Positions 45,881 to 56,000 of a stretch of DNA of 64,000 bases are shown piece by piece. The position numbers were made by a program, and so were the translations under genes. The DNA is from Nocardia brasiliensis ATCC 700358 (lineage in GTDB: Bacteria > Actinomycetota > Actinomycetes > Mycobacteriales > Mycobacteriaceae): positions 5,084,001-5,148,000 of the forward strand of contig NC_018681.1 in the NCBI RefSeq assembly GCF_000250675.2, given 5' to 3'. Positions within the stretch are counted from its first letter, which is position 1. The number at the start of each line of letters is the position of its first letter. Below the pieces are notes generated by a model. It saw only the letters and a program-made list of their open reading frames with translations. It searched no databases and was not told the DNA's origin.

Positions 45881-46792
45881 ATGGTGATCGGATCGCGGCG
45901 ACTCCGCCGGCTGGTCGTTGCCGTCCTGGTCGCGCTGGTCACCCTGGCGATCGCGTACGGGCCACGGGAACCCATCGCACCGGCTATGGTCAGCTCCGGC
46001 ATCGTGGCCGCTACCCCGGACAAGCCGTTGCGCATCGCGTACGACACGGCGCCGGACTGTTTCGGCGAGCTTTATCTACCGCGCACCGGACAGGGCCCGT
46101 TTCCGGTCGTGGTGTTGATCCACGGCGGCGGCTGGTCACAGAATCGCACGCTCACCCAATTCGACGCCCAGTCAAGGGCTTTGGCGGAGCACGGGGTGGC
46201 GGTGTGGAATATCGAATACCGTCGGGTCAACGGGGCGGGCGGCTGGCCGGTCACCCTCACCGACGTCGCGGACGCGGTGCTGGCGCTCGCCGGAACCGTG
46301 CAGCAGCAGTCGGGGAACGCGCTGGATCTACAGCGGATCCAAGTCGCGGGACACTCGGCAGGCGGTCATTTGGCCGCGTGGGTGGCGGGACGGTTCCAGC
46401 GGTCGCCGGAGCCCAAGGCGCTGCGAATCCGCAGTGCCACCCTCATGTCCGCGGTGCTCGATCCCGAATACGCCGTCACCAAAGGGCGCGACGGATTCGT
46501 CCGGAAACTTCTCGGCGGCTCGCCCAGCGAGGTCCCCGAACGCTACCGGTACGCCTCCCCCATCGCCCATCTGCCGACCGGTATGCGCATCACCGCGCTG
46601 CACGGCGACGCCGACACCGTAGTGGCGCCGGAACAAAGCCGCCGCTACGTCAACGCGGCCAGACGCGCGGGCAACAGTGCCGACCTGCGGTTGCTGCCGG
46701 GCACGGGGCACGGCGAATTCGCCGACGCCACCTCCTCGGCGTGGGCCATCGCGCAACAGGTCATCCTCGACCACGCCGAGACGGTGCGCTGA
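45881..46792 (+). CDS. Secreted or membrane-anchored alpha/beta hydrolase (BD-FAE/esterase-like)
   Basis: 303 residues. The N-terminus is a signal anchor (RRLRRLVVAVLVALVTLAIAY). The hydrolase domain has the oxyanion motif HGGGWSQ, the nucleophile GHSAGGHLAAW, a late aspartate in HGDADTVV and a histidine in GTGHGEF, giving a complete Ser-Asp-His triad. It likely hydrolyses an ester outside the membrane. AAGAGGAGGT lies ten bases before the ATG at 45881; the frame runs further upstream without coding character. Confidence 0.88.
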   Translation: MVIGSRRLRRLVVAVLVALVTLAIAYGPREPIAPAMVSSGIVAATPDKPLRIAYDTAPDCFGELYLPRTGQGPFPVVVLIHGGGWSQNRTLTQFDAQSRALAEHGVAVWNIEYRRVNGAGGWPVTLTDVADAVLALAGTVQQQSGNALDLQRIQVAGHSAGGHLAAWVAGRFQRSPEPKALRIRSATLMSAVLDPEYAVTKGRDGFVRKLLGGSPSEVPERYRYASPIAHLPTGMRITALHGDADTVVAPEQSRRYVNAARRAGNSADLRLLPGTGHGEFADATSSAWAIAQQVILDHAETVR

Positions 46793-46845
46793 ACCGCTGC
46801 GTAGCCAGCTTCGTTATTTCGCACCGTGCCGCGCGGTTCCTGAAC

Positions 46846-48027
46846 TCACCGCGCGCCGAGGAGATGTTCCAGCGCAAGCTGATTCAGCCGGACGAAGCCG
46901 TAACCCCGCGCGCCGGCACGATCGGCGTCGAAAGCGGTCGAATCGAATTCAGCCAGCAGGCCGGCATAGGTTTCACCCGCCGCCAAAGTCGGCGTGCGCA
47001 ATTCGTCGACACCCGCGGTTGCCAAAGCTTCGCGCACCTCGGGATCGGCCCGGAACGCTCGCGCGCGCTCGCGCAGCAACAGATACGTCCGCATGTTCGC
47101 GGCGGCCGAATCCCACACGCCCGCCATGTCTTCGGTCCGTGACGGTTTGTAGTCGAAATGCCGGGGGCCGGTATAGACGGGCGCACCGTCCGGGCCACCG
47201 TGCTCCAGCAGGTCGACCAGGGCGAAGGCGTTCATCAGGTCGCCGTGCCCGAAAACCAGGTCCTGGTCGTATTTGATGCCGCGCTGGCCGTTGAGGTCGA
47301 TATGGAACAGTTTGCCGTGCCACAGCGCCTGCGCGACGCCGTGCGCGAAGTTCAATCCGGCCACCTGTTCATGTCCCACTTCGGGATTGACGCCGACCAG
47401 CTCCGGATGCGCGAGCGTACCGATGAATGCCAGCGCGTGCCCGACGGTCGGCAGCAGGATGTCGCCGCGTGGCTCGTTCGGTTTGGGCTCGATCGCGAAC
47501 CGCAGATCGTAGCCGCGCTCGCGGACGAATCCGGTGAGCACATCCAGGCTTTCGCGGTAACGGTCCAGTGCGGCGCGCACATCCTTGGCGCTGTCGTACT
47601 CCGCGCCTTCGCGACCGCCCCACAGCACATAGGTCCGTGCCCCCAATTCGGCGGCCAGCTCCACGTTTCGGAGCACCTTGCGCAGCGCGAACCGGCGCAC
47701 CGCGCGATCGTTGCTGGTGAACCCGCCGTCCTTGAACACCGGATGCGTGAACAGGTTCGTGGTCATCATCGACACCACGAGCCCGGTCTCCTGCAACGCT
47801 TTTCGCAGATTCTCGACCCGGTGCGCGCGTTCGGCAGCGGAGGCGTCGAACGGGATCAGATCGTCATCGTGGAAACTGAGACCATACGCACCGAGTTCCG
47901 CGAGCCGATGCACCGCCGCCACCGCATCCAGCTCGGGCCGCGTGGCGTCCCCGAACGGATCCCGCCCCCGCCACCCCACCGTCCACAACCCGAACGAGAA
48001 CTTGTCCGCAGGAGTCGGCGCCACCAT
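46846..48027 (-). CDS. xylA: Xylose isomerase
   Basis: 393 residues, the actinobacterial class I length. The N-terminus FSFGLWTVGWRGRDPFG, the active-site histidine region YGLSFHDDDL near 50, MMTTNLFTHPVFKDGGFTSN near 87, and the metal ligands in IEPKPNEPRGD near 181 and HIDLNGQ near 244 are all family hallmarks. It interconverts xylose and xylulose using two divalent metal ions. No xylB or sugar transporter is adjacent. Confidence 0.95.
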   Translation of the reverse strand: MVAPTPADKFSFGLWTVGWRGRDPFGDATRPELDAVAAVHRLAELGAYGLSFHDDDLIPFDASAAERAHRVENLRKALQETGLVVSMMTTNLFTHPVFKDGGFTSNDRAVRRFALRKVLRNVELAAELGARTYVLWGGREGAEYDSAKDVRAALDRYRESLDVLTGFVRERGYDLRFAIEPKPNEPRGDILLPTVGHALAFIGTLAHPELVGVNPEVGHEQVAGLNFAHGVAQALWHGKLFHIDLNGQRGIKYDQDLVFGHGDLMNAFALVDLLEHGGPDGAPVYTGPRHFDYKPSRTEDMAGVWDSAAANMRTYLLLRERARAFRADPEVREALATAGVDELRTPTLAAGETYAGLLAEFDSTAFDADRAGARGYGFVRLNQLALEHLLGAR

Positions 48028-48159
48028 ATCGATCCTAGAGTTCGCTCAGATACTGACCTGAGCAACTATCCCGCCGCCCGCACCCCGAAGCAACCACCGC
48101 ATGACCGACGGGGTCCACTCCACGCAGCTTCCGCAGGAGATCGTCCGCGCCTCGACCGA

Positions 48160-48489
48160 TCAGGACACCGACGGGCCGCGGCGCCCGGCTTCCGGATTCG
48201 CGATGCGAACGAATGCGCCCGTTCCGGGATCGATGCGATGGGGGCCGCGGAGGGGTCGGGGGTCGTTGCTCAGTGCGACCTTCAGTTCCTTCGGCTGATG
48301 ACCGGCTTCGGCGGCACTGGCGCGGGCGGTCTCGATAGCTTCGGCTTCGGGTATGTCTCGTCCGCCGGCGAAGACGACCGCGACGTGCTGGTGCACGATT
48401 CGACCGGATCCGGCTTCGTAGAGCGCGACGGTGCGGACGCTGGTTACTTCGGGCACTTCTCCAGCGCCCTGCAACAGTGGAAGTTCCAT
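48160..48489 (-). CDS. Small protein of unknown function, second gene of a two-gene unit
   Basis: 109 residues starting MELPLLQGAGEVPEV. The ATG at 48489 has an excellent ribosome site, GGAGGAG five bases ahead; the frame is open further upstream but enters the first gene in another phase. It has strand-like stretches (TVALYEAGSGRIVHQHVAVVF) and an alanine-rich helix, with no membrane segment. It starts 26 bases after the preceding small gene. No family recognised. Confidence 0.6.
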   Translation of the reverse strand: MELPLLQGAGEVPEVTSVRTVALYEAGSGRIVHQHVAVVFAGGRDIPEAEAIETARASAAEAGHQPKELKVALSNDPRPLRGPHRIDPGTGAFVRIANPEAGRRGPSVS

Positions 48490-48515
48490 CTCGACTCCTC
48501 CGAAATATGCTGGGA

Positions 48516-48824
48516 TCACGCCCAGATGAACCAGTTGAGCACCACGTCGGTGTGGCAGTTGTCGGAAATCAGCAGCCCGCTGACCTCGGTAATGTCCCGC
48601 GCGTAGAAGGTCGGCGTATGGACCGGTAGGTCGTGCATGGCCCCGTCCGCAGTCCGATAGCGGATCCATGCCGCGATGGCGCGCGCGATCGGCGTCGCCC
48701 ATTCGTCCCAATCGAATCTGGACGACAGACTCATCTGCACGACAGCGGTCACCGGCGCGAACGAATACTGAATGCTGACAGTCTGATTCCAAGCCTCATG
48801 CCAGGCTATCCACTGCCCCTTCAT
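48516..48824 (-). CDS. Small protein of unknown function, first gene of a two-gene unit
   Basis: 102 residues, rich in Trp and aromatic residues (MKGQWIAWHEAWNQ at the start, LNWFIWA at the end). GGAGGGG lies eight bases before the ATG at 48824. No signal peptide or membrane helix is evident. It diverges from the GMC oxidoreductase gene across about 300 bases. No family recognised; the good ribosome sites of both genes are the main support. Confidence 0.6.
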   Translation of the reverse strand: MKGQWIAWHEAWNQTVSIQYSFAPVTAVVQMSLSSRFDWDEWATPIARAIAAWIRYRTADGAMHDLPVHTPTFYARDITEVSGLLISDNCHTDVVLNWFIWA

Positions 48825-49121
48825 CTGATCACCCCTCCCGAAAGCGGCACTCCAACCGTGCCATCCCTTCGCAGGGTGTCAGGAAAGCCACCGGGAGACC
48901 ACGATCCGGTCCTGTCAGCGAACCGGGCCAGCCAGTAAACCACGCCCCCGATTCAGGCCCAGTTCTTCGACCAAATCCCCAAGGCTACGTCCCCGATCAC
49001 CCCGGAAAGTGAATGTCCATTCTGCCACTGCACATACTCTACCTGCATGTTTTCAGTAATTTGTGCGATGGGACCGCGCGGCGTGGTTAACTCGGGCGGC
49101 AGTGGAGAAGGGGAGATTCGG
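48825..49121. promoter_or_regulatory. Divergent intergenic region before the GMC oxidase
   Basis: About 300 bases between two divergent transcription units, lower in GC than the flanks. It should hold both promoters. I could not pick a convincing -35/-10 pair and see no repeat. Confidence 0.4.
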
Positions 49122-51074
49122 ATGGAGCCGACGGGCGAGCAGCGGGCAGCGCTGCGGATGATTTGCGATACCTTCGTTCCCGGCGACGGTTCGACGCTGC
49201 CGTCGGCGAGTGAACTGGGGGCGGTGGACACCGTGTTCCGGCTGTTGCGGCGCAGCCCGCGGGAGGCGGATCGAAAGCAGCTGGCAATGTTGTTGGGGTG
49301 GTGGGATTCTCGTCTCACCGGCGTACTTCTCGGTGCGGGGCCGCGGCGGTTTTCCACACTGTCGCAACAGGAACGGGAGCAGGCACTACTGCGGCTGGGT
49401 GATTCCCGGCTGGGGCCGGTGCGGGCGATCTTCCAAGCGCTCAAACAGGCCTCGCTGCTCGCCTACAACGTGACGCCCGGCCCGACGGGCACTAATCCCC
49501 TGTGGCGGGAAATCGGCTACCCCGCGCCGCAGGGACCGCTCGGCAGCGCCCCGCAACCCGCGCTCACACCCCTGCGCTACACCGAGAACACCACGCTCAC
49601 CTGCGATGTCGTCATCGTCGGATCGGGTGCGGGCGGGGGCACCGCGGCAGCCGTGCTGGCCGAAGCGGGCCTCGACGTGATCGTGTTGGAGCGCGGAAAC
49701 TATTACGACGATCGGGATTTCGGCGCGGGCGAACTCGCCGCACTGGAACAGCTCTACGCGCCCGGCGCCAGTTCCGCGGAGGGACAGATCACCCTGGTCG
49801 CCGGCACCTGCCTGGGTGGCGGCACGGTGGTCAACTGGAGCACCTCACTGCCGACTCCCGATACCGTCCGTGCGGAATGGGCCGCGCTGGGCGCGAAGCA
49901 GTTCGCGGAGGCCGAGTTCGACGAAGCGCTGAAGGTGGTGAGCGAACGACTGGCCGTCACCGACACCCGCTCTCCCCTCTCGGCCCGCGACGGCGTGCTG
50001 GAACGCGGCGCGCAAGCGCTCGGCTGGGACGTAAGCACCTTGCCGCGCAACGTGACCGACGCCTGCGACGCCGGAAAGGAATGCGGTTCCTGCGGTTACG
50101 GCTGCCGCGTCGGCGCCAAACAATCCGTCACCAAGACCTGGCTCGCCGACGCGGCCGCGGCTGGTGCGCGGCTGGTCGTCGACGCGAACGTGCGCCGTAT
50201 CCACGTGAAAAATGGGCGCGCCGAGGGTGTTTCGGCGACCACCGAGTCCGGGGCGCAGATCGAGGTGCGGGCCCGCGCCGTCGTCGTCACCGCGGGCGCG
50301 GTGCAGACGCCCGCGCTGCTGCGCCGATCCGGGTTGGGCAACGAGAACATCGGACGCCACCTGCGCCTGCATCCGGCCGCCGCGGTGTTCGGCGTGTTCG
50401 AGGAGGAACTGCGGGGCTGGGAGGGCGCGCTACAGGGCCGAATCTGCCGTGAGCACGCGAATCTCGACGGCAACGGCTACGGCGTCCTCTACGAGACCGG
50501 GCCGGTGCATCCCGGCCTCGCCCTCGGCTTCATGGGATGGCGCGGGGCGGACGCACACCGGCGCACCCTGCTCGATTTCGCCCGCACCACGCCGATCGGC
50601 GTCATCACCCGCGACCGCGACTCGGGCACCGTCACCGTCGACAAATCCGGCGAACCGATCGTCAACTATCGCCTCTCCCCCTACGACGCGGCACACCTGC
50701 ACACCGGGATCGAAGGTGCCGCAGGCATTCTCGAAGCAGCGGGCGCCCGTCGCATCTTCTCCGGCCATCAGGCCGGCGTCGACTACGAGCCCGGTCGCCG
50801 CGGCTCGCACGCCGAATTCGCCGCCGCCTGCCGTGCCGCGGGCTATGGGCCCGGACGTTGCGCCATGGGCGCCTTGCACATCATGGGCTCGGCCCGCATG
50901 GGCGGCTCCCCGCAGCTGTCCGCCACCGATCCCGACGGCGCCACCTGGGACGTCCCCAACGTCGTCGTCGCCGACGGCTCCTGCTTCCCCACCGCCTCCG
51001 GCGTCAACCCGATGCTCTCCATCGAGGCGATCGCCCACATGAACGCGAAGAGGTTGGCCGCCAGGCTGACCTGA
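49122..51074 (+). CDS. GMC family oxidoreductase, long-chain alcohol oxidase-like
   Basis: 650 residues. An N-terminal helical extension (about 1-150) resembles the gluconate dehydrogenase subunit 3-like region of fatty alcohol oxidases. Then come the FAD-binding loop VVIVGSGAGGGTAAAVLAEAG, GTCLGGGTVVNWS, a cysteine-rich CGSCGYGCRVGAKQS segment, and the C-terminal GMC signature with GSARMGG and GVNPMLSIEA. It would oxidise a long-chain or sterol-like alcohol to the aldehyde or ketone with oxygen or another acceptor. The ATG at 49122 follows GGGGAG by six bases; the frame extends to 49047 without a ribosome site. It converges with the lipoprotein gene. Confidence 0.9.
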   Translation: MEPTGEQRAALRMICDTFVPGDGSTLPSASELGAVDTVFRLLRRSPREADRKQLAMLLGWWDSRLTGVLLGAGPRRFSTLSQQEREQALLRLGDSRLGPVRAIFQALKQASLLAYNVTPGPTGTNPLWREIGYPAPQGPLGSAPQPALTPLRYTENTTLTCDVVIVGSGAGGGTAAAVLAEAGLDVIVLERGNYYDDRDFGAGELAALEQLYAPGASSAEGQITLVAGTCLGGGTVVNWSTSLPTPDTVRAEWAALGAKQFAEAEFDEALKVVSERLAVTDTRSPLSARDGVLERGAQALGWDVSTLPRNVTDACDAGKECGSCGYGCRVGAKQSVTKTWLADAAAAGARLVVDANVRRIHVKNGRAEGVSATTESGAQIEVRARAVVVTAGAVQTPALLRRSGLGNENIGRHLRLHPAAAVFGVFEEELRGWEGALQGRICREHANLDGNGYGVLYETGPVHPGLALGFMGWRGADAHRRTLLDFARTTPIGVITRDRDSGTVTVDKSGEPIVNYRLSPYDAAHLHTGIEGAAGILEAAGARRIFSGHQAGVDYEPGRRGSHAEFAAACRAAGYGPGRCAMGALHIMGSARMGGSPQLSATDPDGATWDVPNVVVADGSCFPTASGVNPMLSIEAIAHMNAKRLAARLT

Positions 51075-51090
51075 GCTGTCGCGGCGGCGC

Positions 51091-51654
51091 TCAACACCTC
51101 TCGTACCGATCCGCCAGCTTCTGCTCGACCGCGCCCGGCGTATAACCGCGCCGAGTGCACCCGAGGATCGCGACGGTGGCGGACCCGATGCGCCACCGCG
51201 CACCGGACAGTGCGGTGAACTCGCGGCCGAGGCGGCGATAGGCCGCGCTCACCGCTCGGAAGTCACTCGTGCGCACCAGGTTCAGGCTGATGTTATCCAC
51301 CCCGACGTCGAAGAAGCTCGGATCGACACCTCGGCGCACCTCGATTTGCGGCTCCCGCCAACGGAAGCCGGGCTCGGCCGTCCGGTTTCGGAAGGTTCGG
51401 ACCACCGCTGCGGCCTGTTCGGCCGACGCGTTCTCGATCAGGACGACCTCGACCGTGATCGTCTTACCGGTCGACACGAAAACCTGCTGTACTCCCGGCA
51501 TTTCACCGAGCGCCTGCTGGAGGTCGCTCGATGTGGACACTGCGTTGTCCGAGAGCAGGGTGCACGCCGCCACTGTCGCGAAAACGACCCAGGGCAGAAG
51601 CAATGCGCCTCCCAGCCGCCGGAGCTTCGAACGCTGCGGTCTGTCGACGGTCAC
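51091..51654 (-). CDS. Putative lipoprotein of unknown function
   Basis: 187 residues. A basic start is followed by LLLPWVVFATVAACTLL, a signal peptide with a lipobox-like VAAC, so Cys31 is probably lipidated. The rest alternates strand and helix (EVVLIENASAEQAAAVVRTF). No known domain recognised. It is convergent with the GMC gene and diverges from the toxin operon. Confidence 0.7.
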   Translation of the reverse strand: MTVDRPQRSKLRRLGGALLLPWVVFATVAACTLLSDNAVSTSSDLQQALGEMPGVQQVFVSTGKTITVEVVLIENASAEQAAAVVRTFRNRTAEPGFRWREPQIEVRRGVDPSFFDVGVDNISLNLVRTSDFRAVSAAYRRLGREFTALSGARWRIGSATVAILGCTRRGYTPGAVEQKLADRYERC

Positions 51655-51992
51655 GATTCACCGAATCCCGTCGAGCGGGTGCTGCGGAACAGACGCCGGA
51701 CACAACGGGCCGACTATCTCCAGCGCGATTCCCCGCCTCGAAGCTGTGCTGACGACCAAACGTACTGCACCGTCAGACGGCCTCGATGCCCCCAGTTCCA
51801 CCGGCACAGGCTGACGCCCTCGATTTGCCACCTCCCTGTCGAACACAGGCCAGCCAGCTGAGATCTCTCGTGCCGGTGAAAATGAGGGCGCTCCAGCAAC
51901 TTTGTAGCGTTACCGCAGGGTGGCGAGATGTGCGTACACTCTGTTGAACTCGTTCAGCGGACAATGCATAATCACAGGGGAGGGTTCGGGGG
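51655..51992. promoter_or_regulatory. Divergent intergenic region upstream of the toxin operon
   Basis: About 340 bases between the leftward lipoprotein gene and the rightward SseB-like gene. It holds the promoter listed at 51944. Nothing else distinct is visible; the small frames here lack ribosome sites and recognisable content. Confidence 0.5.
51944..51972 (+). promoter_or_regulatory. Sigma-70-like promoter of the T7SS/RHS toxin operon
   Basis: TTGAAC (51944-51949), a 17-base spacer, then CATAAT (51967-51972), followed about 20 bases later by GGGGAGGG and the ATG at 51993. Close to consensus in both boxes with ideal spacing. Confidence 0.65.
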
Positions 51993-52379
51993 ATGTCCGA
52001 CGCCGACGGCCGGGGGATTCTGCGCGGTGAAATCGCCGCATTCTATGCCGGTTTCGGTCAGGCCGAAGCCCTGCAGGCCGCGTTTCGGCAGGCAGCGCTG
52101 TTCGTGCCGGTGACCGACGACGAGCGCATCTCCACCTCGCAGGTGGGTGGTGTCGATTGGCTGTGTGCGTTCACCAGCATCGAGGAATACGCCCGCTACA
52201 TGACGGCGCGCGGCTATCTGGCCGAGGACGGTATCGAGGCCGACCGGGAGTACCGGTACCACACCCTCTCGGGTTGGCGACTGCTCGACTACGCCGAATC
52301 GTGCAAGCAACCCACCGGCATCGCCGTAGACATCGTGGGGTCGACCCCCATGGCATTTCCACCCGAAGTAACCGAGTAA
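51993..52379 (+). CDS. SseB-like domain protein at the head of the toxin operon
   Basis: 128 residues, no signal peptide. The core ALFVPVTDD, then VDWLCAFTSIEEYARYM, matches the SseB N-terminal domain pattern of a strand followed by WLxAFTSxE. SseB-like proteins occur beside type VII secretion genes in actinobacteria, where their role is not settled. It begins 20 bases after the promoter with GGGGAGGG ahead, and the WXG-like gene starts 21 bases after its stop. Confidence 0.75.
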   Translation: MSDADGRGILRGEIAAFYAGFGQAEALQAAFRQAALFVPVTDDERISTSQVGGVDWLCAFTSIEEYARYMTARGYLAEDGIEADREYRYHTLSGWRLLDYAESCKQPTGIAVDIVGSTPMAFPPEVTE

Positions 52380-52400
52380 CACACGAATCGAGGGGGCAGC

Positions 52401-53021
52401 GTGACCCAGCAGGTAAAGGTCGATCCTGCGGTGCTGCAGCAGGCCGCAAAAGGCATTCAGTCCACCATCGGCGAGCTGTCGAACCTGGGCATCGGCGAAA
52501 CCGGCAACATGGGCCGCGGTTTCGCCCTGCTCACCCTGTCGACGATGGAGGCGGGCAAGCACACGGTGCAGAAGACCTTCGAGGAGTTCACCGAGCGCTG
52601 GTCGTGGGGCGTCCGGGCATTGGTGCAGGCGGGCAACTCGATCGCCAGGACGCTCGGCCTGGCGGCGGGGCGCTACCACGAGATGGACGAGAAAGCCGAA
52701 GGCATGCTCAAGAAGATGTGGACCCACCTGGCGGGTAACCCGCATCTCACCGACGAGCAGATCACCGCCCGTTCCTGGGGAGACACCTTCTCCGACAACG
52801 CCTTCAACCATATTCGCAACGCGGACTACAGCATGCAGTCGTTCGACAATGCGAACCAGAAGATCATGACGAACCTCAAAGTGATCGAAGCGGTCGCCCC
52901 GCAGGCGATCGCGAATGTGTCCCCGGTCAGCGGCAGCCTGCTCTCCGGTCAGACACCCGGGTGGGACACCGGCGCCGCGAAGAAGGCCGCCGAAATCATG
53001 AAACAGTCTGAAGGGCAGTAG
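52401..53021 (+). CDS. WXG-like helical partner protein with YxxxD secretion motif
   Basis: 206 residues, predicted mostly helical and without a signal peptide. It has a tryptophan-glycine turn (RWSWG, W67 to G70) in the manner of ESX substrates, then a helix and YHEMD (Y92 to D96), which fits the general YxxxD/E type VII export signal. A second helical half follows. The GTG start at 52401 is preceded by GAGGGGGC. It ends two bases before the giant toxin gene, so it is probably the partner or chaperone that targets the toxin to an ESX system. No secretion ATPase lies in the window. Confidence 0.8.
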   Translation: MTQQVKVDPAVLQQAAKGIQSTIGELSNLGIGETGNMGRGFALLTLSTMEAGKHTVQKTFEEFTERWSWGVRALVQAGNSIARTLGLAAGRYHEMDEKAEGMLKKMWTHLAGNPHLTDEQITARSWGDTFSDNAFNHIRNADYSMQSFDNANQKIMTNLKVIEAVAPQAIANVSPVSGSLLSGQTPGWDTGAAKKAAEIMKQSEGQ

Positions 53022-53023
53022 GT

Positions 53024-56000
53024 TTGGGACTCTGGGATGTTGTCAACGACATCGGCAACGCGATCGAGGACGGTGTCGAAGCGGTCGTCGAGGGCGTCGG
53101 ACAGGTCGCCGACGACGCGCTGGACCTGCTCTCCGACGGCGCGAAGGCGATCGGCCTCGACGGCATTGCCGAGGGCTTGGACGACCTCGGCGACAACATA
53201 GCCGCCGGGACCGGCGGCGACGTCGAGGAGGAAGAACTCGGCGAGACCGAGGATCCGAAAGAACTGATCCGCGGCGAGCCGACCGAAATCAGCTCCACCG
53301 CACAGACCTTGCAGAAGATGGCCACCGCCATCGATTCGACCGGGCAGGCGCTCAAGCAGATCGATGCCGCCGAATGGGTCGGCGACGGCGCGGACGCGTT
53401 CAACGCGGTCTACGACAAGCAGCCGAAACTGTGGTTCGACTGCGCCGACGCCTTCACCTCGGCAGCCAAGGCGATGGAAGCCTGGCACAACGAGGTGAAG
53501 ACCGGACAGGGCAAGGCCGCCGACGCCATCGATAAGTGGAAGGCCGCCGACGCGGAGGAACGCAGACAGAAGAACTGGTGGAACTCGCTCACCGGCGAAC
53601 AGCAGGCGCAGACCACGCTCGTCGACACCTGGACGTCGATGCGCAACGAAGCGCGAGAGATCCTGCGCGGAGCGCGAACTCAGCGTGACAACGGGGCGTC
53701 CATCGCCGTGGGCGCGCTCAGCGCCGCCACCGACAAGGCGCCGAAGGAACCACCTTTCACCGACCGCTGGATCGCCAACCTCTCGGATATGGGCGGCGTT
53801 CTCGAACACGGGGCGTTGAACTTCACCTCCGGGCTGCTCACCAGCTTCACCGGACTCGTGCAGTTCGTGCGTCAGGTCAACCCGACCGACATCTACAACA
53901 TGACCCACCCCGCCGAATACGCGGCCGGCCTCTCCGATCTCGCGACGGGACTGGTTGTCGCAGTGGCGGATCCGGGCGCGACGGTCTCGGCGATACTGTC
54001 CGACGCCAGGAAGAATCCGTTCGAATTCATGGGCGCGCTGACCGGTGACGCGCTGCTCACCGCCGCTACCGGCGGTGGCGGTAGCGCCAAGGTCGCCGTC
54101 AGTGCGCTGCGGAAAATGAAGGACGCGGGCCGGCTCGCCCGTGTCGCCGACGATGTCGGCGACGTCGGACGGCACCTGCCCAATTCGACGCACACCCCGA
54201 GCGGCACGCCGTCGCACATGTCGATGGAGACCTCGCAGCGACCCGCGCCCACCCGGGTGGACAACGGGCATACGCCCACCGACACCAACCCGGTGCAGGC
54301 GAGCAATCGTCCGGAGACCCACGCCCCGAGGCACGAAAATGTCGGCGGTGCAAACGATTCGGCGACCGAGCGACCCCATCGGCCGGAGTCCCCGGCCTCG
54401 GGTCCGGCGCACCACGCGCCCGATCCGGCACCCACTCGGCACGAGGATCCGGACCCCGCACCGAGCTCGCATGCCGACCCCTCCCCTACCTCGCATACCG
54501 ACTCCTCGCCCACCCCGAACCAGCACGCGGATCCCGGCCCCGACCGGTCGCCGGTCACCCACCGCGATCCCGACCCCGCACCGTCGCCACACACGAACGC
54601 GGACCCGACCCCGGCCGCGCGCCCCGACTCGGATCCACCACCGCATCGCACCGACCCCCGGCCAGAGGCGTTGCGCCCCACGACCCACACCGACAACCCC
54701 TCGACGGTGCACCCCGATCCCGGACACGCACCCCATTCCCGCACCGACGCCGACTCGCCGCACGCCAATTCCAATGCGCCGCAAGCAAACCCCGAGACAC
54801 GATCCCCGCACGTCAGCGCCGACACCACACCGAACACCCACGCGAACCCCGACACCACACGAACGCCGCACACCGACACCACACCGGGCACGCGTGATAA
54901 CTCCGATGCGACACGATCACCGGGCGCGAACTCCGACGCCACACCCGACACGCGCGCAAACCCCGACTCCACGCGGTCACCTCGAGAGAACCCCGAAGCG
55001 GCACCCGACGCACGAGCGAACCCTGACCCCACACGATCGCCTCAGGCGAATTCCGAAGCGGCGCCGCGTGTTCGCACCGACCCGGACCACGCTTCGACCA
55101 CAAACCCGGACCAAGCGCCGCCCGCACGCGCCGACTCCGGGGCCACGCCACATCAGACCGACCCGACGTCGGTCCGCCCGCACACGCCCGACACGCAGCC
55201 GGGCCCCGCACGCCAACCCGATCCCGCACCTGTCTGGCAGACCGGTCCGTGGTCGCATCCCGACCCTCCGGCGCCGTACCCCCGCCCGGATCCCGCACCG
55301 GGTGTCCGCGCGCAGCCGGACCCCACGCGCGCCTACTCCGATCTCCCCTCTTCGTCACGACCGGAACCCGGGGCCCGCACCCCGCTGGATCGAACGCCTG
55401 CCGGACGGGCGCAGCCGGACCCCGCCACGCGTCCCTTCGCAGATCCGAAACCGGACGCCCGCCCGCACCGCGACACGATCCCCACCAACCGTGCCGACCC
55501 GTCGACTGCCCGGCCCACTCCCGACCGCGCTCCACAGCGCGCACACGCTGAACCTTCGGCCCGCACGCAACCGGACCAACCGGGTCGGCACGCCGATCCC
55601 CACGCGAACAGGCCTACGCCCCATCAGGATCCGTCTCGCACACCGGATAGCGGTGACCGCCATCAGCGCCCGCACAGGCACGACGACCCACGACGCGATT
55701 CTCGGCCCGACCTGGATCACCCGCGTGACCGCGACCACCGGCCAACCCGCGACCCCGAACACGACCGTCCTCGCGACCTCGATGACACACCCCGCGAACG
55801 CCACCCGGAGAACGACCGCCGACCAACCCACGATCGTGGCCCCGGCCACCAGCGCGGACCAGACGATTCGCCGCGCGACCGCCACCCCGACCGCACCGAC
55901 AACCGCGACCGCCCACACGACCCCGAGCACTCACCGCGGGACCGCCACTCCGACCGCGACCACGAACGCACCCGGGACCGCGAACACGACAACGACCGCC

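Noticed and set aside
46830..46855. Hairpin CGCGCGGT/ACCGCGCG at the xylA end
   Set aside because: The xylA stop codon lies within its loop and there is no tail; too weak to call a terminator.
52949..54871. 640-residue antisense frame over the toxin leader and linker
   Set aside because: Composition is Arg/Gly/Val-rich and arises from the G/C bias of the toxin gene; no recognisable protein features.
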